A stretch of 64,000 nt of DNA from Colletes latitarsis (Eukaryota > Arthropoda > Insecta > Hymenoptera > Colletidae): the NCBI RefSeq assembly GCF_051014445.1, contig NC_135141.1, forward strand, positions 1,364,001-1,428,000. Direction: 5' to 3'. Under the pieces are notes generated by a model that had not been told where the DNA came from, did not search any database, and saw nothing but the letters and a program-made list of their open reading frames with translations. Shown here piece by piece: positions 28,271 to 43,922 of the stretch (positions are counted from its first letter, which is position 1; every line of letters starts with the position of its first letter). A program made the translations under genes and the position numbers.

Positions 28271-31200
28271 GACCTAACCGGTTTTATCCTCTAAAATATT
28301 CATCGAAACCAGCTTTAATTGACTGTTTCAATGTGGTACAACATTACTACGTGTTTCAAACCCGATGAAACCCAGGATCTGGCCAACAAGTATGCAATGA
28401 AGGCAAGATCATGAGCCAGATGCGCGCATAACCCAGACCTAAACCAGACCTAACCGGTGTCATCCTGTAAAATATTGACCGAAACCAAGTTTAATGGACT
28501 GTTTCAGTGTGGTACCACATTACTACGTGACCCAAACCCGAAAAAACCCAGGTTCTGGCCAACAAGTATGCGAAGAAGTCAAAATCATGAGCCAGATGCG
28601 GGCATAACCCAGACCCAACCCAGACCTAACCGGTGTCATCCTTTAAATTATTGATCGAAACCAAGTTTAATGGACTGTTTCAGTGTGGTACCACATTACT
28701 ACATGACTCAAACCCGAAAAAACCCAGGATCTGGCCAACATGTATGCGAAGAAGGCAAAATCATGAGCCAGATGCGGGCATAACCCAGACCTCACCCAGA
28801 CATTACCGGATTTATCCTCTAAAATATTGGTCGAAACCAGGTTTTATTGACTGTTACTGTGTGGTACCACATTACTACGTGATTCAAATCCGACAAAACC
28901 CAGGATCTGGCCAACAAGTATGCAAAGAAGGCAAAATCAAGAGCCAGATGTGGGCATAACCCAGACCTAACCCAGACCTAACCGGTTTTATCCTCTAAAA
29001 TATTGATCGAAGCCAGGTTTAATCGACTGTTTCAATGTGGGACAACATTACTACGTGATTCAAACCCGATGAAACCCAGGATCTGGCCAACAAGTATGCA
29101 ATGAAGGCAAGATCATGAGCCAGATGTGGGCATAAGCCAGACCTAACCCAGACCTAACCGAATTTGTCCTCTAAAATATTGATCGAAACCAGGTTTTATT
29201 GACTGCTACTGTGTGGTACCACATTAGTACGTGATTCAAACCCGAAAAAATACAGGATCTGGCCAACAAGTATGCGAAGAAGGCATAATCATGAGCCAGA
29301 TGCGGGCATAACCCAGACCCAACCCAGACCTAACCGGTGTCATCCTTTAAATTATTGATCGAAACCAGGTTTAATCGACTGTTTCAATGTAGGACAACAT
29401 TACTACGTGATTCAAACCCGATGAAACCCAGGATCTGGCCAACAAGTATGCAATGAAGGCAAGATCATGAGCCAGATGCGCGCATAACCCAGACCTAAAC
29501 CAGACCTAACCGGTGTCATCCTGTAAAATATTGACCGAAACCAAGTTTAATGGACTGTTTCAGTGTGGTACCACATTACTACGTGACCCAAACCCGAAAA
29601 AACCCAGGATCTGGCCAACATGTATGCGAAGAAGGCAAAATCATGAGCCAGATGCGGGCATAACCCAGACCTCGCCCAGACATTACCGGTTTTATCCTCT
29701 AAAATATTGGTCGAAACCAGGTTTTATTGACTGTTACTGTGTGGTACCACATTACTACGTGATTCAAATCCGACAAAACCCAGGATCTGGCCAACAAGTA
29801 TGCAAAGAAGGCAAAATCAAGAGCCAGATGTGGGCATAACCCAGACCTAACCCAGACCTAACCGGTTTTATCCTCTAAAATATTGATCGAAGCCAGGTTT
29901 AATCGACTGTTTCAATGTGGGACAACATTACTACGTGATTCAAACCCGAAAAAACCCAGGATGTAGCCAACAAGTATGCGAAGAAGGCAAAATCATGAGC
30001 CAGATGCGGGCATAACCCAGACCTAACCGGTTTTGTCCTCTAAAATATTGATCGAATTCAGGTTTAATTGACTGTTACCGTGTGGTGCCACATTACTATC
30101 TGATTCAAACCCGAGAAAACCACGGATCTGGCCAACAAGTATGCGAAGAAGGCAAAATCATGAGCCAGATGCGGGCATAAGCCAGACCTAACCGGTTTTA
30201 TCCTCCAAAATATTGATCGAAACCAGGTTTTATTGACTGTTACTGTGTGGTACCACATTACTACGTGATTCAAATCCGAAAAAACCCAGGATCTGGCCAA
30301 CAAGTATGCGAAGAAGGCAAAATCATGAGCCAGATGCGGGCATAACCCAGACCTAACCCAGACCTAACCGGTTTTATCCTCTAAAATATTGATCGAAACC
30401 AGTTTTAATTGACTGTTTCAATGTGGTACAACATTACTACGTGATTCAAACCCGAGAAAACCCAGGATCTGGCCAACAAGTATGCGAAGAAGGCAAAATC
30501 ATGAGCCAGATGCGGGCATAAGCCAGACCTAACCCAGACCTAACCGGTTTTATCCTCTAAAATATTGATCGAAACCAGCTTTAGTTGACTGTTTCAGTGT
30601 GGTACCACATTACTACGTGACTCAAACCCGAAAAAAACCAGGATGTAGCCAACAAGTATGCGAAGAAGGCAAAATCATGAGCCAGATGCGGGCATAACCC
30701 AGACCTAACCCAGACCTAACCGGTTTTATCCTCTAAAATATTGATCGAAACCATGTTTAGTCGACTGTTTCAATGTGGGACAACATTACTACATGACTCA
30801 AACACGAAAAAACACAGGATATGGCCAACAAGTATGCGAAGAAGGCAAAATCATGAGCCAGATGCGGGCATAATGCAGACCTAACCCAGACCTAACCGGT
30901 TTTATCCTGTAAAATGTGGATCGAAACCAGCTTTAGTTGACTGTTTCAGTGTGGTACCACATTACTACGTGACTCAAACCCGAAAAAAACCGGGTTCTGG
31001 CAAACAAATATGCGAAGAAGGCAAAATCATGAGCCAGATGTGGGCATAACCCAGACCTAACCGGTTTTATCCTCAAAAATATTGATCGAAACCATGTTTA
31101 ATCGACTGTTTCAATGTGGGACAACATTACTACGTGATTCAAACCCGAAAAAACCCAGGATGTAGCCAACAAGTATGCGAAGAAGGCAAAATCGTGAGCC

Positions 31201-34200
31201 AGATGCGGGCATAACCCAGACCTAACCCAGACCTAACCGGTGTCATCCTTTAAAATATTGATCGAAACCAAGTTTAATGGACTGTTTCAGTGTGGTACCA
31301 CATTACTACATGACTCAAACACGAAAAAACCCAGGATCTGGCCAACAAGTATGCGAAGAAGGCAAAATCATGAGCCAGATGCGGGCATAACCCAGACCTA
31401 ACCGGTTTTGTCCTCTAAAATATTGATTGAATTCAGGTTTAATTGACTGTTACCGTGTGGTGCCACATTACTATCTGATTCAAACCCGAGAAAACCACGG
31501 ATCTGGCCAACAAGTATGCGAAGAAGGCAAAATCATGAGCCAGATGCGGGCATAACCCAGACCTAACCCAGACATTACCGGTTTTATCCTCTAAAATATT
31601 GGTCGAAACCAGGTTTTATTAACTGTTACTGTGTGATACCACATTACTACGTGATTCAAATCCGAAAAAACCCAGGATCTGGCCAACAAGTATGCAAAGA
31701 AGGCAAAATCGTGAGCCAGATGCGGGCATAACGCAGACCTAACCCAGACCTAACCGGTTTTATCCTGTAAAATGTGGATCGAAACCAGCTTTAGTTGACT
31801 GTTTCAGTGTGGTACCACATTACTACGTGACTCAAACCCGAAAAAAACCGGGTTCTGGCAAACAAATATGCGAAGAAGGCAAAATCATGAGCCAGATGTG
31901 GGCATAACCCAGACCTAACCCAGACCTAACCGGTTTTATCCTCAAAAATATTGATCGAAACCATGTTTAATCGACTGTTTCAATGTGGGACAACATTACT
32001 ACGTGATTCAAACCCGAAAAAACCCAGGATGTAGCCAACAAGTATGCGAAGAAGGCAAAATCGTGAGCCAGATGCGGGCATAACGCAGACCTAACCCAGA
32101 CCTAACCGGTTTTATCCTGTAAAATGTGGATCGAAACCAGCTTTAGTTGACTGTTTCAGTGTGGTACCACATTACTACGTGACTCAAACCCGGAAAAAAC
32201 CGGGTTCTGGCAAACAAATATGCGAAGAAGGCAAAATCATGAGCCAGATGTGGGCATAACCCAGACCTAACCCAGACCTAACCGGTTTTATCCTCAAAAA
32301 TATTGATCGAAACCATGTTTAATGGACTGTTTCAGTGTGGTACCACATTACTACGTGACTCAAACCACAGAAAACATAGGATCTGGCCAACAAGAATGCG
32401 GAAAAGGTAAAATCATGAGCCAGATGCGGGCATAACGCAGACCTAACCCAGACCTAACCGGTTTTATCCTCCAAAATGTGGATCGAAACCGTCTTTAATT
32501 GTCTGTTTCAGTGTGGTACCACATTACTACGTGAGTCAAACCCGAAAAAACCCAGGTTCTGGCCAACAAGTATGCGAAGAAGGCAAAATCATGAGCCAGA
32601 TGTGGGCATAAGCCAGACCTAACCGGTTTTGTCCTCTAAAATATTGATCGAATTCAGGTTTAATTGACTGTTACCGTGAGGTGCCACATTACTATCTGAT
32701 TCAAACCCGAGAAAACCACGGATCTGGCCAACAAGTATGCGAAGAAGGCAAAATCATGGCCAGATGCGGGCATAAGCCAGACCTAACCGGTTTTATCCTC
32801 TAAAATATTGATCGAAACCAGGTTTTATTGACTGTTACTGTGTGGTACAACATTACTACGTGATTCAAACCCGAGATAACCCAGGATCTGGCCAACAAGT
32901 ATGCGAAGAAGGCAAAATCATGAGCCAGATGCGGGCATAAGCCAGACCTAACCCAGACCTAACCGGTTTTATCCTCTAAAATATTGATCGAAACCAGGTT
33001 TTATTGACTGTTACTGTGTGGTACCACATTACTACGTGATTCAAATACGTGATTCAAATCCGAAAAAACCCAGGATCTGGCCAACAAGTAAGCAAGGAAG
33101 GCAAAATCATGAGCCAGATGTGGGCATAAGCCAGACCTAACCCAGACCTAACCGATTTTATCCTCTAAAATATTGATCGAAACCAGGTTTTATTGACTGC
33201 TACTGTGTGGTACCACATTACTACGTGACCCAAACCCGAAAAAAACCCAGGTTCTGGCCAACAAGTATGCAAAGAAGGCAAAATCATGAGCCAGATGCGC
33301 GCATAACCCAGACCTAAACCAGACCTAACCGGTGTCATCCTCTAAAATATTGATCGAAACCAAGTTTAATGGACTGTTTCAGTGTGGTACCACATTACTA
33401 CGTGACTCAAACCACAGAAAACCTAGGATCTGGCCAACAAGAATGTGGAAAATGTAAAATCATGAGCCAGATGCGGGCATAACGCAGACCTAACCCAGAC
33501 CTAACTGGTTTTATTCTCTAAAATGTGGATCGAAACCAGCTTTAATTGACTGTTTCAGTGTGGTACCACATTACTACGTGACCCAAACCCGAAAAAAACC
33601 AGGATATGGCCAAGAAGTATGCGAAGAAGGCAAAATCATGAGCCAGATGCGCGCATAACCCAGACCTAACCGGTTTTGTCCTGTAAAATATTGATCGACT
33701 TCAGGTTTAATTGACTGTTACCGTGTGGTGCCACATCACTATCTGATTCAAACCCGAGAAAACCACGGATCTGGCCAACAAGTATGCAAAGAAGGCAAAA
33801 TCATGAGCCAGATGCGAGCATAAGCCAGACCTAACCCAGACATTACCGGTTTTATCCTCTAAAATATTGGTCGAAACCAGGTTTTATTAACTGTTACTGT
33901 GTGATACCACATTACTACGTGATTCAAATCCGAAAAAACCCAGGATCTGGCCAACAAGTATGCGAAGAAGGCAAAATCATGAGCCAGATGCGGGCATAAG
34001 CCAGACCTAACCCAGACCTAACCGGTTTTATCCTCTAAAATATTGATCGAAACCAGGTTTTATTGACTGTTACTGTGTGGTGCCACATTACTATCTGATT
34101 CAAACCCGAGAAAACCACGGATCTGGCCAATAAGTATGCAAAGAAGGCAAAATCATGAGCCAGATGCGGGCATAACCCAGACCTAACCCAGACCTAAGCG

Positions 34201-37200
34201 TTGTCATCCTCTAAAATATTGATCGAAACCAAGTTTAATGGACTGTTTCAGTGTGGTACCACATTACTACGTGATTCAAACCCGAGAAAACCCAGGATCT
34301 GGCCAACAAGTATGCGAAGAAGGCAAAATCATGAGCCAGATGCGGGCATAAGCCAGACCTAACCCAGACCTAACCGGTTTTATCCTCTAAAATATTGATC
34401 GAAACCAGGTTTTATTGACTGTTACTGTGTGGTGCCACATTACTATCTGATTCAAACCCGAGAAAACCACGGATCTGGCCAATAAGTATGCGAAGAAGGC
34501 AAAATCATGAGCCAGATGCAGGCATAAGCCAGACCTAACCAGTTTTATCCTCTAATATATTGATCGAAACCAGGTTTAATCGACTGTTTCAATGTGGGAC
34601 AACATTACTACGTGATTCAAACCCGAAAAAACCCAGGACGTAGCCAAAAAGTATGCGAAGAAGGCAAAATCATGAGCCAGATGCGGGCATAACCCAGACC
34701 TAACCCAGACCTAACCGGTGTCATCCTTTAAAATATTGATCGAAACCAAGTTTAATGGACTGTTTCAGTGTGGTACCACATTACAACATGACTCAAACAC
34801 GAAAAAACCCAGGATCTGGCCAACAAGTATGCGAAGAAGGCAAAATCATGAGCCAGATGCGGGCATAACCCAGACCTAACCGGTTTTGTCCTCTAAAATA
34901 TTGATTGAATTCAGGTTTAATTGACTGTTACCGTGTGGTGCCACATTACTATCTGATTCAAACCCGAGAAAACCACGGATCTGGCCAACAAGTATGCGAT
35001 GAAGGCAAAATCATGAGCCAGATGCGGGCATAACCCAGACCTAACCCAGACATTACCGGTTTTATCCTCTAAAATATTGGTCGAAACCAGGTTTTATTAA
35101 CTGTTACTGTGTGATACCACATTACTACGTGATTCAAATCCGAAAAAACCCAGGATCTGGCCAACAAGTATGCAAAGAAGGCAAAATCGTGAGCCAGATG
35201 CGGGCATAACGCAGACCTAACCCAGACCTAACCGGTTTTATCCTGTAAAATGTGGATCGAAACCAGCTTTAGTTGACTGTTTCAGTGTGGTACCACATTA
35301 CTACGTGACTCAAACCCGAAAAAAACCGGGTTCTGGCAAACAAATATGCGAAGAAGGCAAAATCATGAGCCAGATGTGGGCATAACCCAGACCTAACCCA
35401 GACCTAACCGGTTTTATCCTCAAAAATATTGATCGAAACCATGTTTAATCGACTGTTTCAATGTGGGACAACATTACTACGTGATTCAAACCCGAAAAAA
35501 CCCAGGATGTAGCCAACAAGTATGCGAAGAAGGCAAAATCGTGAGCCAGATGCGGGCATAACGCAGACCTAACCCAGACCTAACCGGTTTTATCCTGTAA
35601 AATGTGGATCGAAACCAGCTTTAGTTGACTGTTTCAGTGTGGTACCACATTACTACGTGACTCAAACCCGAAAAAAACCGGGTTCTGGCAAACAAATATG
35701 CGAAGAAGGCAAAATCATGAGCCAGATGTGGGCATAACCCAGACCTAACCCAGACCTAACCGGTTTTATCCTCAAAAATATTGATCGAAACCATGTTTAA
35801 TGGACTGTTTCAGTGTGGTACCACATTACTACGTGACTCAAACCACAGAAAACATAGGATCTGGCCAACAAGAATGCGGAAAAGGTAAAATCATGAGCCA
35901 GATGCGGGCATAACGCAGACCTAACCCAGACCTAACCGGTTTTATCCTCCAAAATGTGGATCGAAACCGTCTTTAATTGTCTGTTTCAGTGTGGTACCAC
36001 ATTACTACGTGAGTCAAACCCGAAAAAACCCAGGTTCTGGCCAACAAGTATGCGAAGAAGGCAAAATCATGAGCCAGATGTGGGCATAAGCCAGACCTAA
36101 CCGGTTTTGTCCTCTAAAATATTGATCGAATTCAGGTTTAATTGACTGTTACCGTGAGGTGCCACATTACTATCTGATTCAAACCCGAGAAAACCACGGA
36201 TCTGGCCAACAAGTATGCGAAGAAGGCAAAATCATGGCCAGATGCGGGCATAAGCCAGACCTAACCGGTTTTATCCTCTAAAATATTGATCGAAACCAGG
36301 TTTTATTGACTGTTACTGTGTGGTACAACATTACTACGTGATTCAAACCCGAGATAACCCAGGATCTGGCCAACAAGTATGCGAAGAAGGCAAAATCATG
36401 AGCCAGATGCGGGCATAAGCCAGACCTAACCCAGACCTAACCGGTTTTATCCTCTAAAATATTGATCGAAACCAGGTTTTATTGACTGTTACTGTGTGGT
36501 ACCACATTACTACGTGATTCAAATACGTGATTCAAATCCGAAAAAACCCAGGATCTGGCCAACAAGTAAGCAAGGAAGGCAAAATCATGAGCCAGATGTG
36601 GGCATAAGCCAGACCTAACCCAGACCTAACCGATTTTATCCTCTAAAATATTGATCGAAACCAGGTTTTATTGACTGCTACTGTGTGGTACCACATTACT
36701 ACGTGACTCAAACCACAGAAAACCTAGGATCTGGCCAACAAGAATGTGGAAAATGTAAAATCATGAGCCAGATGCGGGCATAACGCAGACCTAACCCAGA
36801 CCTAACTGGTTTTATTCTCTAAAATGTGGATCGGAACCAGCTTTAATTGACTGTTTCAGTGTGGTACCACATTACTACGTGACCCAAACCCGAAAAAAAC
36901 CAGGATATGGCCAAGAAGTATGCGAAGAAGGCAAAATCATGAGCCAGATGCGCGCATAACCCAGACCTAACCGGTTTTGTCCTGTAAAATATTGATCGAC
37001 TTCAGGTTTAATTGACTGTTACCGTGTGGTGCCACATCACTATCTGATTCAAACCCGAGAAAACCACGGATCTGGCCAACAAGTATGCGAAGAAGGCAAA
37101 ATCATGAGCCAGATGCGAGCATAAGCCAGACCTAACCAGTTTTATCCTCTAAAATATTGATCGAAACCAGGTTTTATTGACTGCTACTGTGTGGTACCAC

Positions 37201-38710
37201 ATTACTACGTGATTCAAATCCGAAAAAACCCAGGATCTGGCCAATAAGTATGCAAAGAAGGCAAAATCATGAGCCAGATGCGGGCATAACCCAGACCTAA
37301 CCCAGACCTAAGCGTTGTCATCCTCTAAAATATTGATCGAAACCAAGTTTAATGGACTGTTTCAGTGTGGTACCACATTACTACGTGATTCAAACCCGAG
37401 AAAACCCAGGATCTGGCCAACAAGTATGCGAAGAAGGCAAAATCATGAGCCAGATGCGGGCATAAGCCAGACCTAACCCAGACCTAACCGGTTTTATCCT
37501 CTAAAATATTGATCGAAACCAGGTTTTATTGACTGTTACTGTGTGGTGCCACATTACTATCTGATTCAAACCCGAGAAAACCACGGATCTGGCCAATAAG
37601 TATGCGAAGAAGGCAAAATCATGAGCCAGATGCAGGCATAAGCCAGACCTAACCAGTTTTATCCTCTAAAATATTGATCGAAACCAGGTTTTATTGACTG
37701 TTACTGTGTGGTACCACATTACTACGTGATTCAAATCCGAAAAAACCCAGGATCTGGCCAACAAGTATGCAAAGAAGGCAAAATCATGAGCCGGATGCGG
37801 GCATAACCCAGACCTAACCCAGACCTAACCGGTTTTACCCTCTAAAATATTGATCGAAACCAGGTTTAATCGACTGTTTCAATGTGGGACAACATTACTA
37901 CGTGATTCAAACCCGAAAAAACCCAGGACGTAGCCAAAAAGTATGCGAAGAAGGCAAAATCATGAGCCAGATGCGGGCATAACCCAGACCTAACCGGTTT
38001 TGTCCTCTAAAATATTGATCGAATTCAGGTTTAATTGACTGTTACTGTGTGGTACCACATTACTACGTGATTAAAATCCGAAAAAAACCCAGGATCTGGC
38101 CAACAAGTATGCAAAGAAGGCAAAATCATGAGCCGGATGCGGGCATAACCCAGACCTAACCCAGACCTAACCGGTTTTATCCTCTAAAATATTGATCGAA
38201 ACCAGGTTTAATCGACTGTTTCAATGTGGGACAACATTACTACGTGATTCAAACCCGAAAAAACCCAGGATGTAGCCAACAAGTATGCGAAGAAGGCAAA
38301 ATCATGAGCCAGATGCGGGCATAACCCAGTCCTAACCGGTTTTGTCCTCTAAAATATTGATCGAATTCAGGTTTAATTGACTGTTTCGTTGTGGTACTGC
38401 GTTACTACGCCATTCAAACAGGGTAAAACCCAGGTTCTGGCCAACAAGTATGCGATGAAGGCAGAATCATGAGCGAGACGCGGGCATAACCCAGACCTAA
38501 CCCAGACCTAACCGGTGTTATCGTCCAAAATATTGATCGAAACCAAATTTAATGGATTGTTTCTGTGTGGTACCACATTACTACGTGATTCAAAACCGAA
38601 AAAACCCGGGATCAGGCCAACAAGTATGCGAAGAAGGCAAAATCATGTGCGAGATGCAGGCATAACCCAGACCTAACGCAGACCTAACCGGTTTTATCCT
38701 CTAAAATATT
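28271..38710. repeat. 10,410-bp higher-order unit, copy B
   Basis: Direct tandem partner of 17861-28270 at a constant offset of 10,410 bp. The match extends about 30-50 bp past a full unit, then breaks near 38711, where copy A continues ATTCATCGAAACCAGC and this copy ATTGATCGAAACCAGC followed by a GACTGCTACTG monomer. The constant offset means no net indel is visible over the unit. Confidence 0.9.
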
Positions 38711-38849
38711 GATCGAAACCAGCTTTAATTGACTGCTACTGTGTGGTACCACATTACTACGTGATTCAAATCCGAAAAAACCCAGGGTCTGGCCAACAAG
38801 TATGCAAAGAAGGCAAAATCATGAGCCAGATGCGGGCATAACCCAGACC

Positions 38850-41300
38850 TAACCAGTTTTATCCTGTAAAATAGTGATCGAAACCAGCTTTAATTGACTG
38901 TTTCAATGTGGTACAACATTACTACCTGATTCAAATTCGAGAAAACCCAGGATCTGGCCAACAAGTATGCGAAGAAGGCAAAATCATGAGCCAGATGCGG
39001 GCCTTAACCAGACCTAACCAAGATCTAACCGGTGTCATCCTTTAAAATATTGATCGAAACCAAGTTTAATCGACTGTTTCAGTGTGGTACCACATTACTA
39101 CGTGACTCAAACCCGAAAATACCCAGGATCTGGCCAACAAGTATGCGAAGAAGGCAAAATCGTGAGCCAGATGCGGGCATAAGCCAGACCTAACACAGAC
39201 CTAACCGGTTTTATTCTCTAAAATATTGATCGAAACCAGCTTCAATTGACTGTTTCAATGTAGTACAACATTACTACGTGATTCAAACCCGAAGAAACCC
39301 AGGATCTGGCCAACAAGTATGCGAAGAAGGCAAAATCATGAGCCAGATGCGGGCATAACCCAGTCCTGACCCAGACCTAACCGGTTTTATCCTCTAAAAT
39401 ATTGATCGAAACCAAGTTTGATGGACTGTTTCAGTGTGGAATCACATTAGTACGTGACTCATACCCGAAAAATCCCAGCATCTGGCCAACAAGTATGCGA
39501 AGAAGGCAAAATTATGAGCCACATGCGGGCATAACCCAGACCTAACCCAGACCTAACCGGTTTTATCCACTAAAATATTGATCGAAACCAGATTTAGTTG
39601 ACTGTTTCGTTGTGGTACCGCATTACTACGTGATTCAAACCCGAGAAAACCCAGGATCTGGCCAACAAGTATGCGAAGAAGGCAAAATCATGAGCCAGAT
39701 GCGGGCATAAGCCAGACCAAACCCAGACCTAACCGGTTTTATCCTCTAAAATATTGATCGAAACCAGGTTTTATTGACTGTTACTGTGTGGTACCACTTT
39801 ACTACGTGATTCAAATCCGAAGAAACCGAGGATCTGGCCAACAAGTATGCAAGGAAGGCAAAATCATGAGCCAGATGCGGGCATAACCCAGACCTAACCC
39901 AGACCTAACCGGTGTCATCCTTTAAAATGTTGATCGAAACCAAGTTTAATGGACTGTTTCTGTGTGGTACCACACTACTACATGACTCAAACACGAAAAA
40001 ACCCAGGATCTGGCCAACAAGTATCCGAAGAAGGCAAAATCATGAGCCAGATGCGGGCATAACCCAGACATAACCCAGACATTACCGGTTTTAACCTCTA
40101 AAATATTGGTCGAAACCAGCTTTAATTGACTGTTTCAGTGTGGTACCACATTACTACGTGACTCAATCCCGAAAAAACCCAGGTTCTGGCCAACAAGTAT
40201 GCGAAGAAGGCAAAATCATGAGCCAGTTGTGGGCATAAGCCAGACCTAACCCAGACCTAACCGATTTTATCCTCTAAAATATTGATCGAAACCAGGTTAT
40301 ATTGACTGCTACTGTGTGGTACCACATTACTACGTGATTCAAACCCGAGAAAACCCAGGATCTGGCAAACAAGTATGCGAAGAAGGCAAAATCATGAGCC
40401 AGATGCGGGCATAAGCCAGACCTAACCCAGACCTAACCGGGTTTATCCACTAAAATATTGATCGAAACTAGATTTAGTTGACTGTTTCGTTGTGGTACCG
40501 CATTACTACGTGACCCAAACCCGGAAAAACCCAGGTTCTGGCCAACAAGTATGCGAAGAAGGCAAAATCATGAGCCAGATCCGCGCATAACCCAGACCTA
40601 CCCCAGACCTAACCGGTTTTATCCTCTAAAATATTGATCGAAACCAGGTTTTATTGACTGCTACTGTGTGGTACCACATTACTACGTGATTCATACCTGA
40701 AAAATCCCAGCATCTGGCCAACAAGTATGCGAAGAAGGCAAAATTATGAGCCAGATGCGGGCATAACCCAGACCTAACCCAGCCCTAACCGGTTTTATCC
40801 TCTAAAATATTGATCGAAACCAGGTTTAATTGACTGTTTCAGTGTGGTACAACATTACTACGTGATTCAAACCCGAGAAAACCCAGGATCTGGCCAACAA
40901 GCATGCGAAGAAGGCAAAATCATGAGCCAGATGCGGGCATAAGCCAGACCAAACCCAGACCTAACCGGTTTTATCCTCTAAAATATTGATCGAAACCAGG
41001 TTTTATTGACTGTTACTGTGTGGTACCACTTTACTACGTGATTCAAATCCGAAGAAACCGAGGATCTGGCCAACAAGTATGCAAGGAAGGCAAAATCATG
41101 AGCCAGATGCGGGCATAACCCAGACCTAACCCAGACCTAACCGGTTTTATCCACTAAAATATTGATCGAAACCAGATTTAGTTGACTGTTTCGTTGTGGT
41201 ACCGCATTACTACGTGACCCAAACCCGGAAAAACCCAGGTTCTGGCCAACAAGTATGCGAAGAAGGCAAAATCATGAGCCAGATGCGCGCATAACCCAGA
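38850..41300. repeat. 2.45-kb duplicated block, copy 1 (partner 43923-46373)
   Basis: The rare variant AAAATAGTGATCG at 38868 recurs at 43941, an offset of 5073 bp, and the offset is constant to about 41300 (ATTGATCG at 41161 matches 46234). Shared markers include GGGCCTTAACC, GTATCCGAAG and CCCAGCATCTGG. A handful of substitutions separate the two, more than between the 10.4-kb copies. Confidence 0.85.
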
Positions 41301-43922
41301 CCTAACCGGTTTTGTCCTGTAAAATATTGATCGACTTCAGGTTTAATTGACTGTTACCGTGTGGTGCCACATCACTATCTGATTCAAACCCGAGAAAACC
41401 ACGGATCTGGCCAACAAGTATGCGAAGAAGGCAAAATCATGAGCCAGATGCGGGCATAACCCAGACCTCACCCAGACATTACCGGTTTTATCCTCTAAAA
41501 TATTGGTCGAAACCAGGTTTTATTGACTGTTACTGTGTGGTACCACATTACTACGTGATTCAAATCCGACAAAACCCAGGATCTGGCCAACAAGTATGCA
41601 AAGAAGGCAAAATCAAGAGCCAGATGTGGGCATAACCCAGACCTAACCCAGACCTAACCGGTTTTATCCTCTAAAATATTGATCGAAGCCAGGTTTAATC
41701 GACTGTTTCAATGTGGGACAACATTACTACGTGATTCAAACCCGAAAAAACCCAGGATGTAGCCAACAAGTATGCGAAGAAGGCAAAATCATGAGCCAGA
41801 TGCGGGCATAACCCAGACCTAACCCAGACCTAACCGGTTTTATCCTCTAAAATATTGATCGAAACCATGTTTAGTCGACTGTTTCAATGTGGGACAACAT
41901 TACTACATGACTCAAACACGAAAAAACACAGGATATGGCCAACAAGTATGCGAAGAAGGCAAAATCATGAGCCAGATGCGGGCATAACCCAGACCTAACC
42001 CAGACCTAACCGGTTTTATCCTCTAAAATATTGATCGAAACCAGTTTTAATTGACTGTTTCAATGTGGTACAACATTACTACGTGATTCAAACCCGAGAA
42101 AACCCAGGATCTGGCCAACAAGTATGCGAAGAAGGCAAAATCATGAGCCAGATGCGGGCATAAGCCAGACCTAACCCAGACCTAACCGGTTTTATCCTCT
42201 AAAATATTGATCGAAACCAGCTTTAGTTGACTGTTTCAGTGTGGTACCACATTACTACGTGACTCAAACCCGAAAAAAACCAGGATGTAGCCAACAAGTA
42301 TGCGAAGAAGGCAAAATCATGAGCCAGATGCGGGCATAACCCAGACCTAACCCAGACCTAACCGGTTTTATCCTCTAAAATATTGATCGAAACCATGTTT
42401 AGTCGACTGTTTCAATGTGGGACAACATTACTACATGACTCAAACACGAAAAAACACAGGATATGGCCAACAAGTATGCGAAGAAGGCAAAATCATGAGC
42501 CAGATGCGGGCATAACGCAGACCTAACCCAGACCTAACCGGTTTTATCCTGTAAAATGTGGATCGAAACCAGCTTTAGTTGACTGTTTCAGTGTGGTACC
42601 ACATTACTACGTGACTCAAACCCGAAAAAAACCGGGTTCTGGCAAACAAATATGCGAAGAAGGCAAAATCATGAGCCAGATGTGGGCATAACCCAGACCT
42701 AACCCAGACCTAACCGGTTTTATCCTCAAAAATATTGATCGAAACCATGTTTAATCGACTGTTTCAGTGTGGTACCACATTACTACGTGACTCAAACCAC
42801 AGAAAACCTAGGATCTGGTCAACAAGAATGCGGAAAAGGTAAAATCATGAGCCAGATGCGGGCATAACGCAGACCTAACCCAGACCTAACCGGTTTTATC
42901 CTCCAAAATGTGGATCGAAACCGTCTTTAATTGTCTGTTTCAGTGTGGTACCACATTACTACGTGAGTCAAACCCGAAAAAACCCAGGTTCTGGCCAACA
43001 AGTATGCGAAGAAGGCAAAATCATGAGCCAGATGTGGGCATAAGCCAGACCTAACCGGTTTTGTCCTCTAAAATATTGATCGAATTCAGGTTTAATTGAC
43101 TGTTACCGTGAGGTGCCACATTACTATCTGATTCAAACCCGAGAAAACCACGGATCTGGCCAACAAGTATGCGAAGAAGGCAAAATCATGGCCAGATGCG
43201 GGCATAAGCCAGACCTAACCGGTTTTATCCTCTAAAATATTGATCGAAACCAGGTTTTATTGACTGCTACTGTGTGGTACAACATTACTACGTGATTCAA
43301 ACCCGAGATAACCCAGGATCTGGCCAACAAGTATGCGAAGAAGGCAAAATCATGAGCCAGATGCGGGCATAAGCCAGACCTAACCCAGACCTAACCGGTG
43401 TCATCCTTTCAAATATTGATCGAAACCAAGTTTAATGGACAGTTACTGTGTGGTACAACATTACTACGTGATTCAAACACGAAAAAACCCAGGATCTGGC
43501 CAAGAAGTAAGCAAGGAAGGCAAAATCATGAGCCAGATGCGGGCATAACCCAGACCTAACCCAGACCTAACCGGTTTTATCCTCTAAAATATTGATCGAA
43601 ACCAGGTTTTATTGACTGTTACTGTGTGGTACCACATTACTACGTGATTCAAATACGTGATGCAAATCCGAAAAAACCCAGGATCTGGCCAACAAGTAAG
43701 CAAGGAAGGCAAAATCATGAGCCAGAAGTGGGCATAAGCCAGACCTAACCCAGACCTAACCGATTTTATCCTCTAAAATATTGATCGAAACCAGGTTTTA
43801 TTGACTGCTACTGTGTGGTACCACATTACTACGTGACCCAAACCCGAAAAGAACCCAGGTTCTGGCCAACAAGTATGCAAAGAAGGCAAAATCATGAGCC
43901 AGATGCGGGCATAACCCAGACC
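41301..43922. repeat. Mosaic satellite segment between the 5073-bp repeats
   Basis: This stretch is built of monomers matching parts of 19261-22840, for example the CCTCACCCAGACATT monomer at 41461 and the CCAGTTTTAATTGACTG monomer at 42041 (offset about 22,052 from 19989). A 528-bp (three-monomer) tandem duplication lies inside it: CACAGGATATGG occurs near 41928 and 42456. It looks like an insertion by exchange with the 10.4-kb family. Confidence 0.65.

Noticed and set aside
40470..40520. CENP-B-box-like sequence TTTCGTTGTGG in some monomers
   Set aside because: Only the first eight positions agree with the CENP-B box; the required downstream A and CGGG core are not in register.
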